NCBI GenBank assembly: GCA_032100225.1
Contig: DAMDJY010000203.1
Span: 1 to 5,158, forward strand
DNA length: 5,158 nucleotides
From: Mobilicoccus sp032100225
Lineage (GTDB): Bacteria; Actinomycetota; Actinomycetes; Actinomycetales; Dermatophilaceae
Direction: 5' to 3'
The translations under genes and the position numbers were made by a program. This document shows, piece after piece, positions 1-5,158 of the stretch; position 1 is the first letter of the stretch; each line of letters begins with the position of its first letter. The notes under the pieces were generated by a model, which saw only the letters and a program-made list of their open reading frames with translations, had not been told where the DNA came from and ran no database searches.

Positions 1-10
1 ACGCAGCACT

Positions 11-15
11 GGAGG
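11..15 (+). promoter_or_regulatory. Ribosome binding site (GGAGG) for the alpha/beta hydrolase
   Basis: A perfect GGAGG lies five bases before the GTG at 21. It is the main reason to start the hydrolase there, because the reading frame stays open to the left edge of the window and an ATG also occurs at 63. No stop codon in the hydrolase frame is visible upstream, so a start outside the window cannot be excluded. Confidence 0.65.
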
Positions 16-20
16 TCGCC

Positions 21-1271
21 GTGCCCTCTGCCCCTCGTGGCGTGCCGAGCCTCCCGGACGACATGTCCGGCGGGTCCGTCGCGCGTCAGGCCGTCGGTGT
101 CGGGCTCGGGTTCATGGCCGCGGGCATGACGGCCGCAGCCGGAGTCGCCGCCGACCGCCTCAGCCGGGGCCGCCGCACTGCCGTCGCGCTGGACTCCTCG
201 GTGGCCGACACGCGGTTTCACATGACGCCCGATGTCGAGATGGTGGTGACCACCACCGACGGCGTCGAGCTGCACGTCGAGATCGACGAACCCCGCGGTG
301 AGCGCACCGATGATGAGGCCGACCTCGGTCCGCGTCCGACCATCGTGTTCTCGCACGGCTACTGCCTCAGCCTGCTGTGCTGGTTCTTCCAACGGCGTGT
401 GCTGCGCGACGCCGGGTACCGAGTCGTGTTGTGGGACCAGCGTGGTCATGGTCGTTCGGGCATGGGCGACAAGGAGTCGGTCTCCATCGATCAACTCGGC
501 GACGACCTCTACCGGGTCATCCAGGAGACCGTTCCGGAGGGGCCGATCATCCTTGTGGGCCACTCGATGGGTGGCATGTCGACGATGTCGCTCGGCCTGG
601 AGTACGAGCAGTTCGTGCGTGAGCGGGTCGTCGGGGTGGCGTTCGTTGCCACCAGCCCGGGCGACCTCTCCACGGTCTCCTACGGGCTCGGCCGTATCGG
701 CGGCGGCATCGTGCGCCGCCTCACGCCCCTGACGTCTACGGCGCTCGGCGCCCGTCAGAACCTCGTCGAAGCCGGCATCCGGCAGGGCCGCGACCTGGTC
801 GACTTCCTCGTCGACTTCGGTTCGTTCGGCTCACCCGTGCCCATGTCGGTGGCCAAGCTCACCACCGACATGATCTTCGGCACCCGCATGGAGGTCATCG
901 CCGCCTTCTTCCCCCTGTTCGACGAGCACGACAAACGCGACGCGCTGGCCTCCTTCGACGGCATCGAGGCGCTGGTGTTCAGCGGGACGGCCGATCGCCT
1001 GACTCCGGTCAGTCACAGCGAGGAGATCGTGCGCTGCCTCCCGGGCGCCGAGCAGGTCGTCGTCCGCGACGCGGGGCACGTCATCATGCTCGAACACCCC
1101 GACCTGCTCAACGAGCACCTGCGCGACCTGGTCGCCCGCTCCCGCCGGTCCGCTGCGGGGGTCGGCTCTCCCCCGGCCGCGTCGATCACGCGCACCCCCA
1201 AGGTGCCGCGCGTGGTCAGCGACGTGAGCTCACGCCGAGCGGTCGATCGCGCACGAGGGCGTGACGCGTGA
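21..1271 (+). CDS. Alpha/beta-fold hydrolase of the alr-tsaE neighbourhood
   Basis: A 416-residue serine hydrolase of the alpha/beta-hydrolase superfamily; the substrate is unknown. Visible motifs are the oxyanion-region SHGY (111-114), DQRGHGRS (139-146), the nucleophile elbow GHSMGG with Ser182, the acid loop GTADRLTP with Asp325 as the likely acid, and the C-terminal AGH with His353, so the catalytic triad looks complete. Residues about 24-44 form an Ala/Gly-rich hydrophobic stretch flanked by Arg22 and Arg46, which could be a membrane anchor or uncleaved signal. The tail after about residue 373 is Arg-rich and looks disordered. GTG at 21 is chosen for its GGAGG; an ATG at codon 15 is the alternative. 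The stop overlaps tsaE by four bases. Actinobacterial t6A clusters commonly carry such a hydrolase between alr and tsaE. A role as esterase, lipase or haloperoxidase-like enzyme cannot be decided from sequence alone. Confidence 0.9.
   Translation: MPSAPRGVPSLPDDMSGGSVARQAVGVGLGFMAAGMTAAAGVAADRLSRGRRTAVALDSSVADTRFHMTPDVEMVVTTTDGVELHVEIDEPRGERTDDEADLGPRPTIVFSHGYCLSLLCWFFQRRVLRDAGYRVVLWDQRGHGRSGMGDKESVSIDQLGDDLYRVIQETVPEGPIILVGHSMGGMSTMSLGLEYEQFVRERVVGVAFVATSPGDLSTVSYGLGRIGGGIVRRLTPLTSTALGARQNLVEAGIRQGRDLVDFLVDFGSFGSPVPMSVAKLTTDMIFGTRMEVIAAFFPLFDEHDKRDALASFDGIEALVFSGTADRLTPVSHSEEIVRCLPGAEQVVVRDAGHVIMLEHPDLLNEHLRDLVARSRRSAAGVGSPPAASITRTPKVPRVVSDVSSRRAVDRARGRDA
1255..1259 (+). promoter_or_regulatory. 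Ribosome binding site (GAGGG) for tsaE
   Basis: GAGGG lies inside the end of the hydrolase gene, eight bases before the GTG at 1268, and supports that start together with the GTGA overlap. A second purine-rich stretch, AAGGA at 1289-1293, lies seven bases before an in-frame ATG at 1301. A start at codon 12 is therefore possible. Confidence 0.55.
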
Positions 1272-1801
1272 GCAACGGCGGCCTCGACAAGGACAAGGAC
1301 ATGGGCGCAGACGTCACCCTGCTGGAGACCGTTCTGCCGACGGCCGACGCGACGCGCGAGGTCGGTCGGAATCTCGGTGCGCAGGTGCGCGCCGGTGACG
1401 TGATCGTGCTGGTCGGCGAGCTCGGCGCGGGCAAGACGACCCTGACCCAGGGCCTCGCCGAGGGCATGAAGGTGCGTGGCCCCATCACGTCGCCCACCTT
1501 CGTCATCTCCCGCGTGCACCCCTCGCTGGTCGAAGGGCCTGCGCTGGTTCACGTCGATGCCTACCGGCTGAGCAGCGCCGCCGAACTCGACGACATCGAC
1601 CTCGACCTCACCGTGCCCACCTCGGTCACCGTCGTGGAGTGGGGCGCCGGCATCGCCGAACAGCTCAGCGACTCATGGCTCGTCGTCGAACTCCGCCGCC
1701 GCACCGGCGACGACGGGGCAGACGATGCCCTCGACGCCGACGACCCGCGGGAGATCCGTGTCATCGGTCACGGCCCCCGGTGGAGCACGCACGCAGACTG
1801 A
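1268..1801 (+). CDS. tsaE: TsaE, tRNA t6A biosynthesis P-loop ATPase
   Basis: TsaE (YjeE family, 177 residues) is the ATPase that binds the TsaB-TsaD complex and is needed for repeated rounds of threonylcarbamoyl transfer to A37 of ANN-decoding tRNAs in the cytoplasm. The Walker A motif GELGAGKT covers residues 50-57 with Lys56. TSPTF (74-78), HVDAYRL (95-101, with Asp97) and VEWG (123-126, with Glu124) are the other family hallmarks. At 177 residues it is somewhat longer than the usual 150 or so. The excess is at the N-terminus, before the in-frame Met12, and in an acidic Asp-rich segment at about 146-160 near the C-terminus. The GTGA overlap with the hydrolase suggests translational coupling. 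Identification is secure; only the exact start is uncertain (1268 or 1301). Confidence 0.95.
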   Translation: MSNGGLDKDKDMGADVTLLETVLPTADATREVGRNLGAQVRAGDVIVLVGELGAGKTTLTQGLAEGMKVRGPITSPTFVISRVHPSLVEGPALVHVDAYRLSSAAELDDIDLDLTVPTSVTVVEWGAGIAEQLSDSWLVVELRRRTGDDGADDALDADDPREIRVIGHGPRWSTHAD

Positions 1802-1811
1802 GGGCGTCAAG

Positions 1812-1829
1812 GGCTGTCGGTCGGCTGTC
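1812..1829 (+). repeat. Pair of GGCTGTC direct repeats, 11-base period
   Basis: GGCTGTC occurs at 1812-1818 and again at 1823-1829, starting 11 bases apart, which is about one helical turn. The pair lies between the tsaE stop and the TACCCT hexamer, in the spacer of the putative tsaB promoter. It could be an activator or repressor site, or a chance repeat in GC-rich DNA. Nothing else supports a binding role. Confidence 0.3.
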
Positions 1830-1830
1830 C

Positions 1831-1843
1831 TACCCTGGAACGG
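1831..1843 (+). promoter_or_regulatory. Candidate leaderless promoter for tsaB
   Basis: TACCCT at 1831-1836 fits the actinobacterial -10 pattern TANNNT. Six bases separate it from the GTG start of tsaB at 1843, so transcription starting at that G would give a leaderless mRNA. The 41-base gap has no Shine-Dalgarno at a useful distance: GGAA at 1837-1840 is only two bases from the start codon, and AAGGG at 1809-1813 is far away. I see no convincing -35 box; weak -35 elements are common in such promoters. This is an inference from spacing and motif. Confidence 0.5.
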
Positions 1844-2526
1844 TGCTGCTGCTCGCTCTGGACACCTCGACCTCTGCCGCCTCCGTCGCCCTGTGGGGCG
1901 ATGCGGGATGCCTGGCCACCTCGCATGTCGTCGATGCCCAGGCACACGGTGAGATCCTCGCGCCGGGAGTCGAGGCGGTCTTCGCACAGGCGGGTCGCCG
2001 TCCGGCAGAGCTCACGGACATCGTCGTCGGTGTGGGCCCCGGCCCGTTCACCGGCCTGCGGGTCGGCATCGTCACCGCGACCACGCTGGCCTACGCGCTC
2101 AGGTTGACGGCTCGGGGTGTCTGCAGCCTCGACGCGCTTGCGCACCGCGCCTGGACCTCGGGCACGCGCGGGCGCATCCTCGTCGCCACCGACGCCCGCC
2201 GCAAAGAGGTCTACTGGGGCACTTACGCGCTTGACCGCACTGGGATCACCGCGGAGGATGAGGCGAGGGTCGACCGGGCCGTCGACCTCCCCGACGATGT
2301 GCGCGGCCTCCCGACCGTCGGACGCGGCGGAATCCTCTACTCCGCCGAGCTGACCAACCGCCTGCTCATCTGCGAGGACGTGCTCGACGTCGAGGCCGCC
2401 GACCTGGCCGACCTCGCCGTGCGCCGGCTCGCCGCCGGTGACGATCTGCTCCCCACCGAGCCCCTCTACCTGCGCCGCCCCGACGCCGTGCCGTCGGCCA
2501 ACGTCAAGTCGGTGCTCGCTCGATGA
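1843..2526 (+). CDS. tsaB: TsaB, tRNA t6A complex dimerization subunit
   Basis: TsaB (YeaZ family, 227 residues from this start) has an ASKHA fold but is not itself the transferase. It dimerizes with TsaD and the pair, with TsaE, forms the t6A synthase. Family marks are LALDTST at residues 4-10, GPGPFTGLRVG at 65-75, DARRKEVYWG at 117-126 and the C-terminal PLYLRRPDA at 207-215. The frame is open upstream to an ATG at 1639, but family members begin just before the LALDTS strand, so the GTG at 1843 is chosen. The upstream extension is Arg/Pro-rich and is an out-of-frame reading of tsaE. No usable ribosome binding site precedes the start, and a TACCCT hexamer suggests leaderless expression. The stop overlaps rimI in ATGA. 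Confidence 0.95.
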   Translation: MLLLALDTSTSAASVALWGDAGCLATSHVVDAQAHGEILAPGVEAVFAQAGRRPAELTDIVVGVGPGPFTGLRVGIVTATTLAYALRLTARGVCSLDALAHRAWTSGTRGRILVATDARRKEVYWGTYALDRTGITAEDEARVDRAVDLPDDVRGLPTVGRGGILYSAELTNRLLICEDVLDVEAADLADLAVRRLAAGDDLLPTEPLYLRRPDAVPSANVKSVLAR

Positions 2527-3065
2527 GTGACGCTCCCGCAATCGTACCCGGAGTGGCGCTGCGCGAGATGACGTGGCAGGACATCGTCCGTCTCGCGGAG
2601 CTCGAGACCGAACTGTTCGCCGACGACGCCTGGAGTGCCCAGTCCTGGTGGGCCGAACTCGCCGGCCGTCCGCGGCGTGAATACGTCGTCGCCACACGTG
2701 AATCGGGGCCTGACTCCCGTGCAGCCGACTCTGAATGCACCGCCGCGTCACCGAACGACGCCGACATCCTCGGCTACGCCGGGGTCGACCACGGGGGAGA
2801 GGTGGCCGACGTCATGACCATCGCCGTCGCCCCCGCCGGTCGTCGCCAGGGCCTCGGCACCGTGTTGCTCGACACGCTCGTCGCGATGGCGCGGGCGCGT
2901 GGCGAATCCCATCTGCTGCTTGAGGTTCGCGCCGACAACGAGGCCGCCCTCGCCCTCTACGAACGCGCCGGGTTCACGACCATCTCCGTGCGGCGCCGCT
3001 ACTACCAGCCGGGTGACGTCGATGCCCACGTCATGCGGCTCACCCTGGAAGGACACGACGCGTGA
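2523..3065 (+). CDS. rimI: RimI-type GNAT protein N-acetyltransferase
   Basis: A 180-residue cytoplasmic GNAT enzyme that would use acetyl-CoA to acetylate protein N-termini. In E. coli RimI the target is ribosomal protein bS18, and actinobacterial RimI is thought to be broader. The acetyl-CoA pyrophosphate loop RRQGLG is at residues 107-112. LEVRADN and ALYERAGF (about 133-151) supply Glu134 and Tyr146, which align with the catalytic Glu103 and Tyr115 of E. coli RimI. RRRYY (157-161) and the final DAHVMRL strand are also RimI-like. It is about 30 residues longer than E. coli RimI, mostly from a polar stretch at about 60-81 between the strands YVVA and ILGYAGV. The ATG overlaps the tsaB stop (ATGA) and has no good Shine-Dalgarno, so it probably relies on reinitiation. 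The tsaB-rimI-tsaD order strengthens the call over a generic GNAT. Confidence 0.92.
   Translation: MSDAPAIVPGVALREMTWQDIVRLAELETELFADDAWSAQSWWAELAGRPRREYVVATRESGPDSRAADSECTAASPNDADILGYAGVDHGGEVADVMTIAVAPAGRRQGLGTVLLDTLVAMARARGESHLLLEVRADNEAALALYERAGFTTISVRRRYYQPGDVDAHVMRLTLEGHDA
3047..3053 (+). promoter_or_regulatory. Ribosome binding site (GGAAGGA) for tsaD
   Basis: GGAAGGA, within the last codons of rimI, ends eight bases before the GTG at 3062. It supports that start, which also overlaps the rimI stop as GTGA. Confidence 0.65.
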
Positions 3066-4132
3066 GCCAGACCATCAGCACCGCAGCCCAGCCCCTCGTG
3101 CTCGGGATCGAATCCTCGTGTGATGAGACGGGAGTCGCGATCGTGCGCGGGCAGGAGTTGCTGTCCAACGCCGTCGCGAGCAGTGTCGAGGAGCACGCCA
3201 GGTTCGGCGGCGTCATCCCCGAGATCGCCTCGCGGGCGCACCTGCAGGCGATGGTCCCGATGATCGACAAGGCCTGCACCGATGCCGGTGTCGAGCTGCG
3301 TGACGTCGATGCGATCGCTGTGACCAGCGGACCCGGGCTGGCCGGCGCGCTGCTCGTCGGGGCGGCTGCTGCCAAGTCCCTCGCGTTCGCCCTCGACAAG
3401 CCGCTGTACGGCATCAACCACCTCGTCGCCCACGTCGGCGTCGACGTGCTCGAACACGGCACGCTGCCCATGCCGATGGTCGCGCTCCTCGTCTCGGGTG
3501 GTCACACGAATCTGCTTCTCGTGAAGGACATCTGCACCGACGTCACCTCGCTCGGGTCGACGATCGACGACGCTGCCGGTGAGGCCTACGACAAGGTCGC
3601 GCGCCTGCTCGACCTGCCTTATCCCGGTGGCCCGCACATCGACCGCATCGCCGCCGAGGGCAACCCCAAGGCCATCGCGTTCCCGCGTGGACTCACCTCG
3701 GGCAAAGACATGCAGAAGCACCGCTACGACTTCTCGTTCTCCGGTCTCAAGACTGCCGTCGCCCGCTGGGTCGAGACCCGTCGCGCTGCCGGTGAGGACA
3801 TTCCCGTCGCCGACGTGGCCGCGAGTTTTCAGGAGGCCGTCGCCGACGTGCTCACCCGCAAGGCCGTGCTCGCATGCAAAGAGAACGGCGCCACGCACCT
3901 GCTCATCGGCGGCGGTGTCGCCGCCAACGGCCGGCTGCGGGCACTCGCCGAAGAGCGTTGCGCGGCAGCGGGTATCACCGTCCGCGTGCCCAGGCCGGGT
4001 CTGTGCACCGACAACGGCGCGATGGTCGCGGCACTGGGCGCGCAGCTCGTCATGGCAGGCGAGAAGCCCTCGTCCCTGACGCTTCCGACCGACTCCTCTA
4101 TGCCCGTGGAACTCGTCCACGTCGCCTCCTGA
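3062..4132 (+). CDS. tsaD: TsaD, tRNA N6-adenosine threonylcarbamoyltransferase
   Basis: TsaD (Kae1/Gcp/YgjD family, 356 residues) is the catalytic subunit that transfers threonylcarbamoyl from its AMP adduct to N6 of A37 in ANN-decoding tRNAs. The protein is full length with all hallmarks: LGIESSCDET (14-23), SGPGLAGALLVG (89-100), metal ligands His120 and His124 in NHLVAH, VSGGHT (144-149), IDDAAGEAYDK (168-178), FSFSGLK (224-230), GGGVAANGRLR (283-293) and CTDNGAM with metal ligand Asp317. About ten variable residues precede the first beta strand. Older annotations as O-sialoglycoprotein endopeptidase rest on a misassignment of the family. The start overlaps rimI by four bases and its stop overlaps the next start in TGATG. 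I see no truncation or missing key residue. Confidence 0.98.
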   Translation: MSQTISTAAQPLVLGIESSCDETGVAIVRGQELLSNAVASSVEEHARFGGVIPEIASRAHLQAMVPMIDKACTDAGVELRDVDAIAVTSGPGLAGALLVGAAAAKSLAFALDKPLYGINHLVAHVGVDVLEHGTLPMPMVALLVSGGHTNLLLVKDICTDVTSLGSTIDDAAGEAYDKVARLLDLPYPGGPHIDRIAAEGNPKAIAFPRGLTSGKDMQKHRYDFSFSGLKTAVARWVETRRAAGEDIPVADVAASFQEAVADVLTRKAVLACKENGATHLLIGGGVAANGRLRALAEERCAAAGITVRVPRPGLCTDNGAMVAALGAQLVMAGEKPSSLTLPTDSSMPVELVHVAS

Positions 4133-5136
4133 TGCTGGAGACCCTCCCGCTCCCGGCCCAGGCCGCGCTGGGTCTCATCGCCGGTGGCCTGCTCCTGTTG
4201 TGGGGCGCCGACACGTTCATGGATCACATCGCCGACCTCGCACGCCATGTCGGCTTGCCCGTCCTCGCCATGGGGCTGCTGCTCGCGGGCGCCGAGCCCG
4301 AGGAGATGGCCACGGCCGTCATCGCCTCGGCCGAGGGACATCCTGTGCTTGCCGCCACCGATGCTCTGGGCGCCAACGTCACGATGACGACCCTCGGGCT
4401 CGGTCTCGCTCTGTTCCTCTCCCCGGTCGTCGTCACCCCGGCTCTGCGGCGGTACGCCCTCGGGGCTGTCGCGGTCGGATTCGCGGCCCTGGCCGCCGTG
4501 TTCGACGGGCACGTCGGACGCGTCGAGGGCGCGCTGCTCATCGCCCTGTTCGTCGCCTTCGTCGCTGCCGTCTGGATCGGTGAACGCCGCCCACCCGCCA
4601 TCGGTGAACTCGCCGAGGACGATGACGATGACGATGACGATGACGACGGTGACGACGACAGCGACGATGACGGGTCGAATCACGGGTCGTCGGCGGCACG
4701 CACCGCACTCTGGGTCGCTGCCGGATTCGTCGCCATGGTCGCCGGGGGAGCGCTCGCCGTCGACGGGGCGGCTGCGCTCGCGCAGATCGGTGGTCTGGGT
4801 CAGGAGGCCAGTGGGCTGTCGGCCCTCGCGTTCGCGACATCGGTCGAGGTCCTCGCCCTCGTGGTCGCGGCCCGGCGTCGTGACCTGACGTCGGTCGCGA
4901 TCGGCGGAGTCGTCGGAGCGGTCCTCTACAACGCGACCCTGACCCTGGGGGTCAGTGCGCTCGTCGCCCCGATGGATCTGCCGGACCTGCGTTGGGTCGC
5001 ACTCCTGGCAGCCGTCTTGCCCTTGTTGTTGCTGGTCACGCGGCGTGGACGCGTGGTGCGTGCGGTCGGCGCCGTGCTGGTCGCGGTCTACATCGGATAC
5101 CTCGTGGTGGTTCTCGGTGGAGGTGGCGCGGGATGA
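4132..5136 (+). CDS. Variant CaCA-type cation antiporter with Asp-rich central loop
   Basis: A 334-residue integral membrane protein with two hydrophobic halves of about five helices each (roughly 8-150 and 190-328), joined by an acidic loop at 151-188. Both halves carry an alpha-repeat-like unit: LLAGAEPEE followed by GANVTMTTLGLG (80-91), and AFATSVEV followed by GAVLYNATLTLG (262-273). This is the architecture of the sodium/calcium exchanger superfamily (YrbG, NCX). Several positions that coordinate ions in NCX differ, so the ions carried cannot be named. The loop holds ten consecutive Asp (163-172) and two further Asp triplets. The ATG at 4132 is chosen because it overlaps the tsaD stop in TGATG and begins a natural first helix; the frame is open further upstream only as an Arg-rich shadow of tsaD. 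No ribosome binding site is near, so reinitiation after tsaD is likely. No link to t6A is known. Confidence 0.8.
   Translation: MLETLPLPAQAALGLIAGGLLLLWGADTFMDHIADLARHVGLPVLAMGLLLAGAEPEEMATAVIASAEGHPVLAATDALGANVTMTTLGLGLALFLSPVVVTPALRRYALGAVAVGFAALAAVFDGHVGRVEGALLIALFVAFVAAVWIGERRPPAIGELAEDDDDDDDDDDGDDDSDDDGSNHGSSAARTALWVAAGFVAMVAGGALAVDGAAALAQIGGLGQEASGLSALAFATSVEVLALVVAARRRDLTSVAIGGVVGAVLYNATLTLGVSALVAPMDLPDLRWVALLAAVLPLLLLVTRRGRVVRAVGAVLVAVYIGYLVVVLGGGGAG
4618..4647 (+). repeat. GAY trinucleotide run with four GATGAC copies
   Basis: Ten consecutive Asp codons, including four perfect tandem GATGAC hexamers at 4621-4644, encode the centre of the antiporter's acidic loop. Slippage by a hexamer would add or remove two Asp residues and keep the frame, so length variation between strains is plausible. 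The GAC codons fit the high-GC bias, but the regular alternation with GAT is unlike the surrounding codon use and points to growth by tandem duplication. Confidence 0.85.
5119..5123 (+). promoter_or_regulatory. Ribosome binding site (GGAGG) for the gene entering at 5133
   Basis: GGAGG within the last codons of the antiporter gene ends nine bases before the ATG at 5133 (twelve before the ATG at 5136). In frame it codes part of the Gly-rich C-terminus, so its match to a ribosome binding site could be partly coincidental. Confidence 0.45.
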
Positions 5137-5158
5137 TGACCCTCATGCACACACACGT
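5133..5158 (+). CDS. Start of a downstream gene, cut by the window edge
   Basis: An ATG at 5133 overlaps the antiporter stop as ATGA, the same junction type seen between tsaB and rimI. It is preceded by GGAGG at good spacing. Only eight full codons are visible, reading M-M-T-L-M-H-T-H, so the family cannot be told. A second ATG immediately follows at 5136 and could be the true start. The call rests on junction style and the ribosome binding site only. Confidence 0.45.

Noticed and set aside
1..20. Tail of an upstream alr gene
   Set aside because: Alanine racemase is the usual neighbour in this cluster, but no stop codon or recognisable end of such a gene is visible in the first bases.
1639..1842. 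Upstream extension of the tsaB frame to an ATG at 1639
   Set aside because: The extra 68 residues are Arg/Pro-rich, read tsaE DNA out of frame, and precede the point where TsaB proteins normally begin.
1807..2751. Minus-strand open frame of 314 codons opposite tsaB and the start of rimI
   Set aside because: Same reason: an Arg-rich, low-complexity translation with no motif, antisense to two well-supported genes.
3002..4120. Long minus-strand open frame of 372 codons opposite tsaD
   Set aside because: It mirrors a fully conserved tsaD on the + strand, its translation is rich in Arg, Gly, Asp and His with no recognisable domain, and long antisense frames are expected in GC-rich coding DNA.
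3874..4131. Upstream extension of the antiporter frame to an ATG at 3874
   Set aside because: The 86 extra residues are an Arg-rich out-of-frame reading of the conserved C-terminal part of tsaD. The TGATG overlap gives a natural start at 4132.
3829..4683. Minus-strand frame whose N-terminus looks like a hydrophobic Val/Ile segment
   Set aside because: The Val/Ile run is simply the reverse complement of the GAT/GAC repeat, and the rest is an antisense shadow of the antiporter and tsaD.
5136..5158. MHTH-like beginning of the last partial gene as a hint of a PHP-type metal hydrolase
   Set aside because: Only eight codons are visible and the resemblance is two His residues. The bases are also part of a short CA run, so no family can be claimed.

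Overview
The window is a high-GC, strongly coding-biased piece of DNA (G or C at most third positions) with all genes on the + strand and almost no space between them. Gene content and order (alpha/beta hydrolase, tsaE, tsaB, rimI, tsaD) match the tRNA t6A cluster of Actinomycetota, where alanine racemase (alr) usually lies just upstream. GTG starts are common, and one start looks leaderless, which also fits. A Micrococcales-type organism is a reasonable guess from protein style, but this is inference.

Layout: 21-1271 encodes an alpha/beta hydrolase with a hydrophobic N-terminal segment. 1268-1801 is tsaE, a P-loop ATPase. A 41-base gap (1802-1842), the only real intergenic space, holds a candidate promoter. 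1843-2526 is tsaB, 2523-3065 is rimI (GNAT acetyltransferase) and 3062-4132 is tsaD. 4132-5136 encodes a membrane protein of the cation/Ca2+ antiporter (CaCA) type. The start of another gene appears at 5133 and runs off the window. Junctions are GTGA or ATGA four-base overlaps, or a TGATG one-base overlap, so translation is probably coupled along the whole set.

How they work together: TsaB, TsaD and TsaE are three of the four bacterial proteins that put N6-threonylcarbamoyl on A37 of ANN-decoding tRNAs. The fourth, TsaC/Sua5, which makes threonylcarbamoyl-AMP, is not in this window. RimI acetylates protein N-termini and is a frequent genomic partner of TsaB/TsaD. The hydrolase and the antiporter have no known role in t6A and are probably co-transcribed neighbours.

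The core genes look intact and ordinary. The least ordinary parts are the antiporter, which has an Asp-rich central loop coded by a GATGAC tandem repeat and non-canonical alpha-repeat motifs; a probable leaderless promoter ahead of tsaB; a short polar insertion in RimI; and an identical 11-base junction at two gene boundaries. I do not see a clearly new biological system here.
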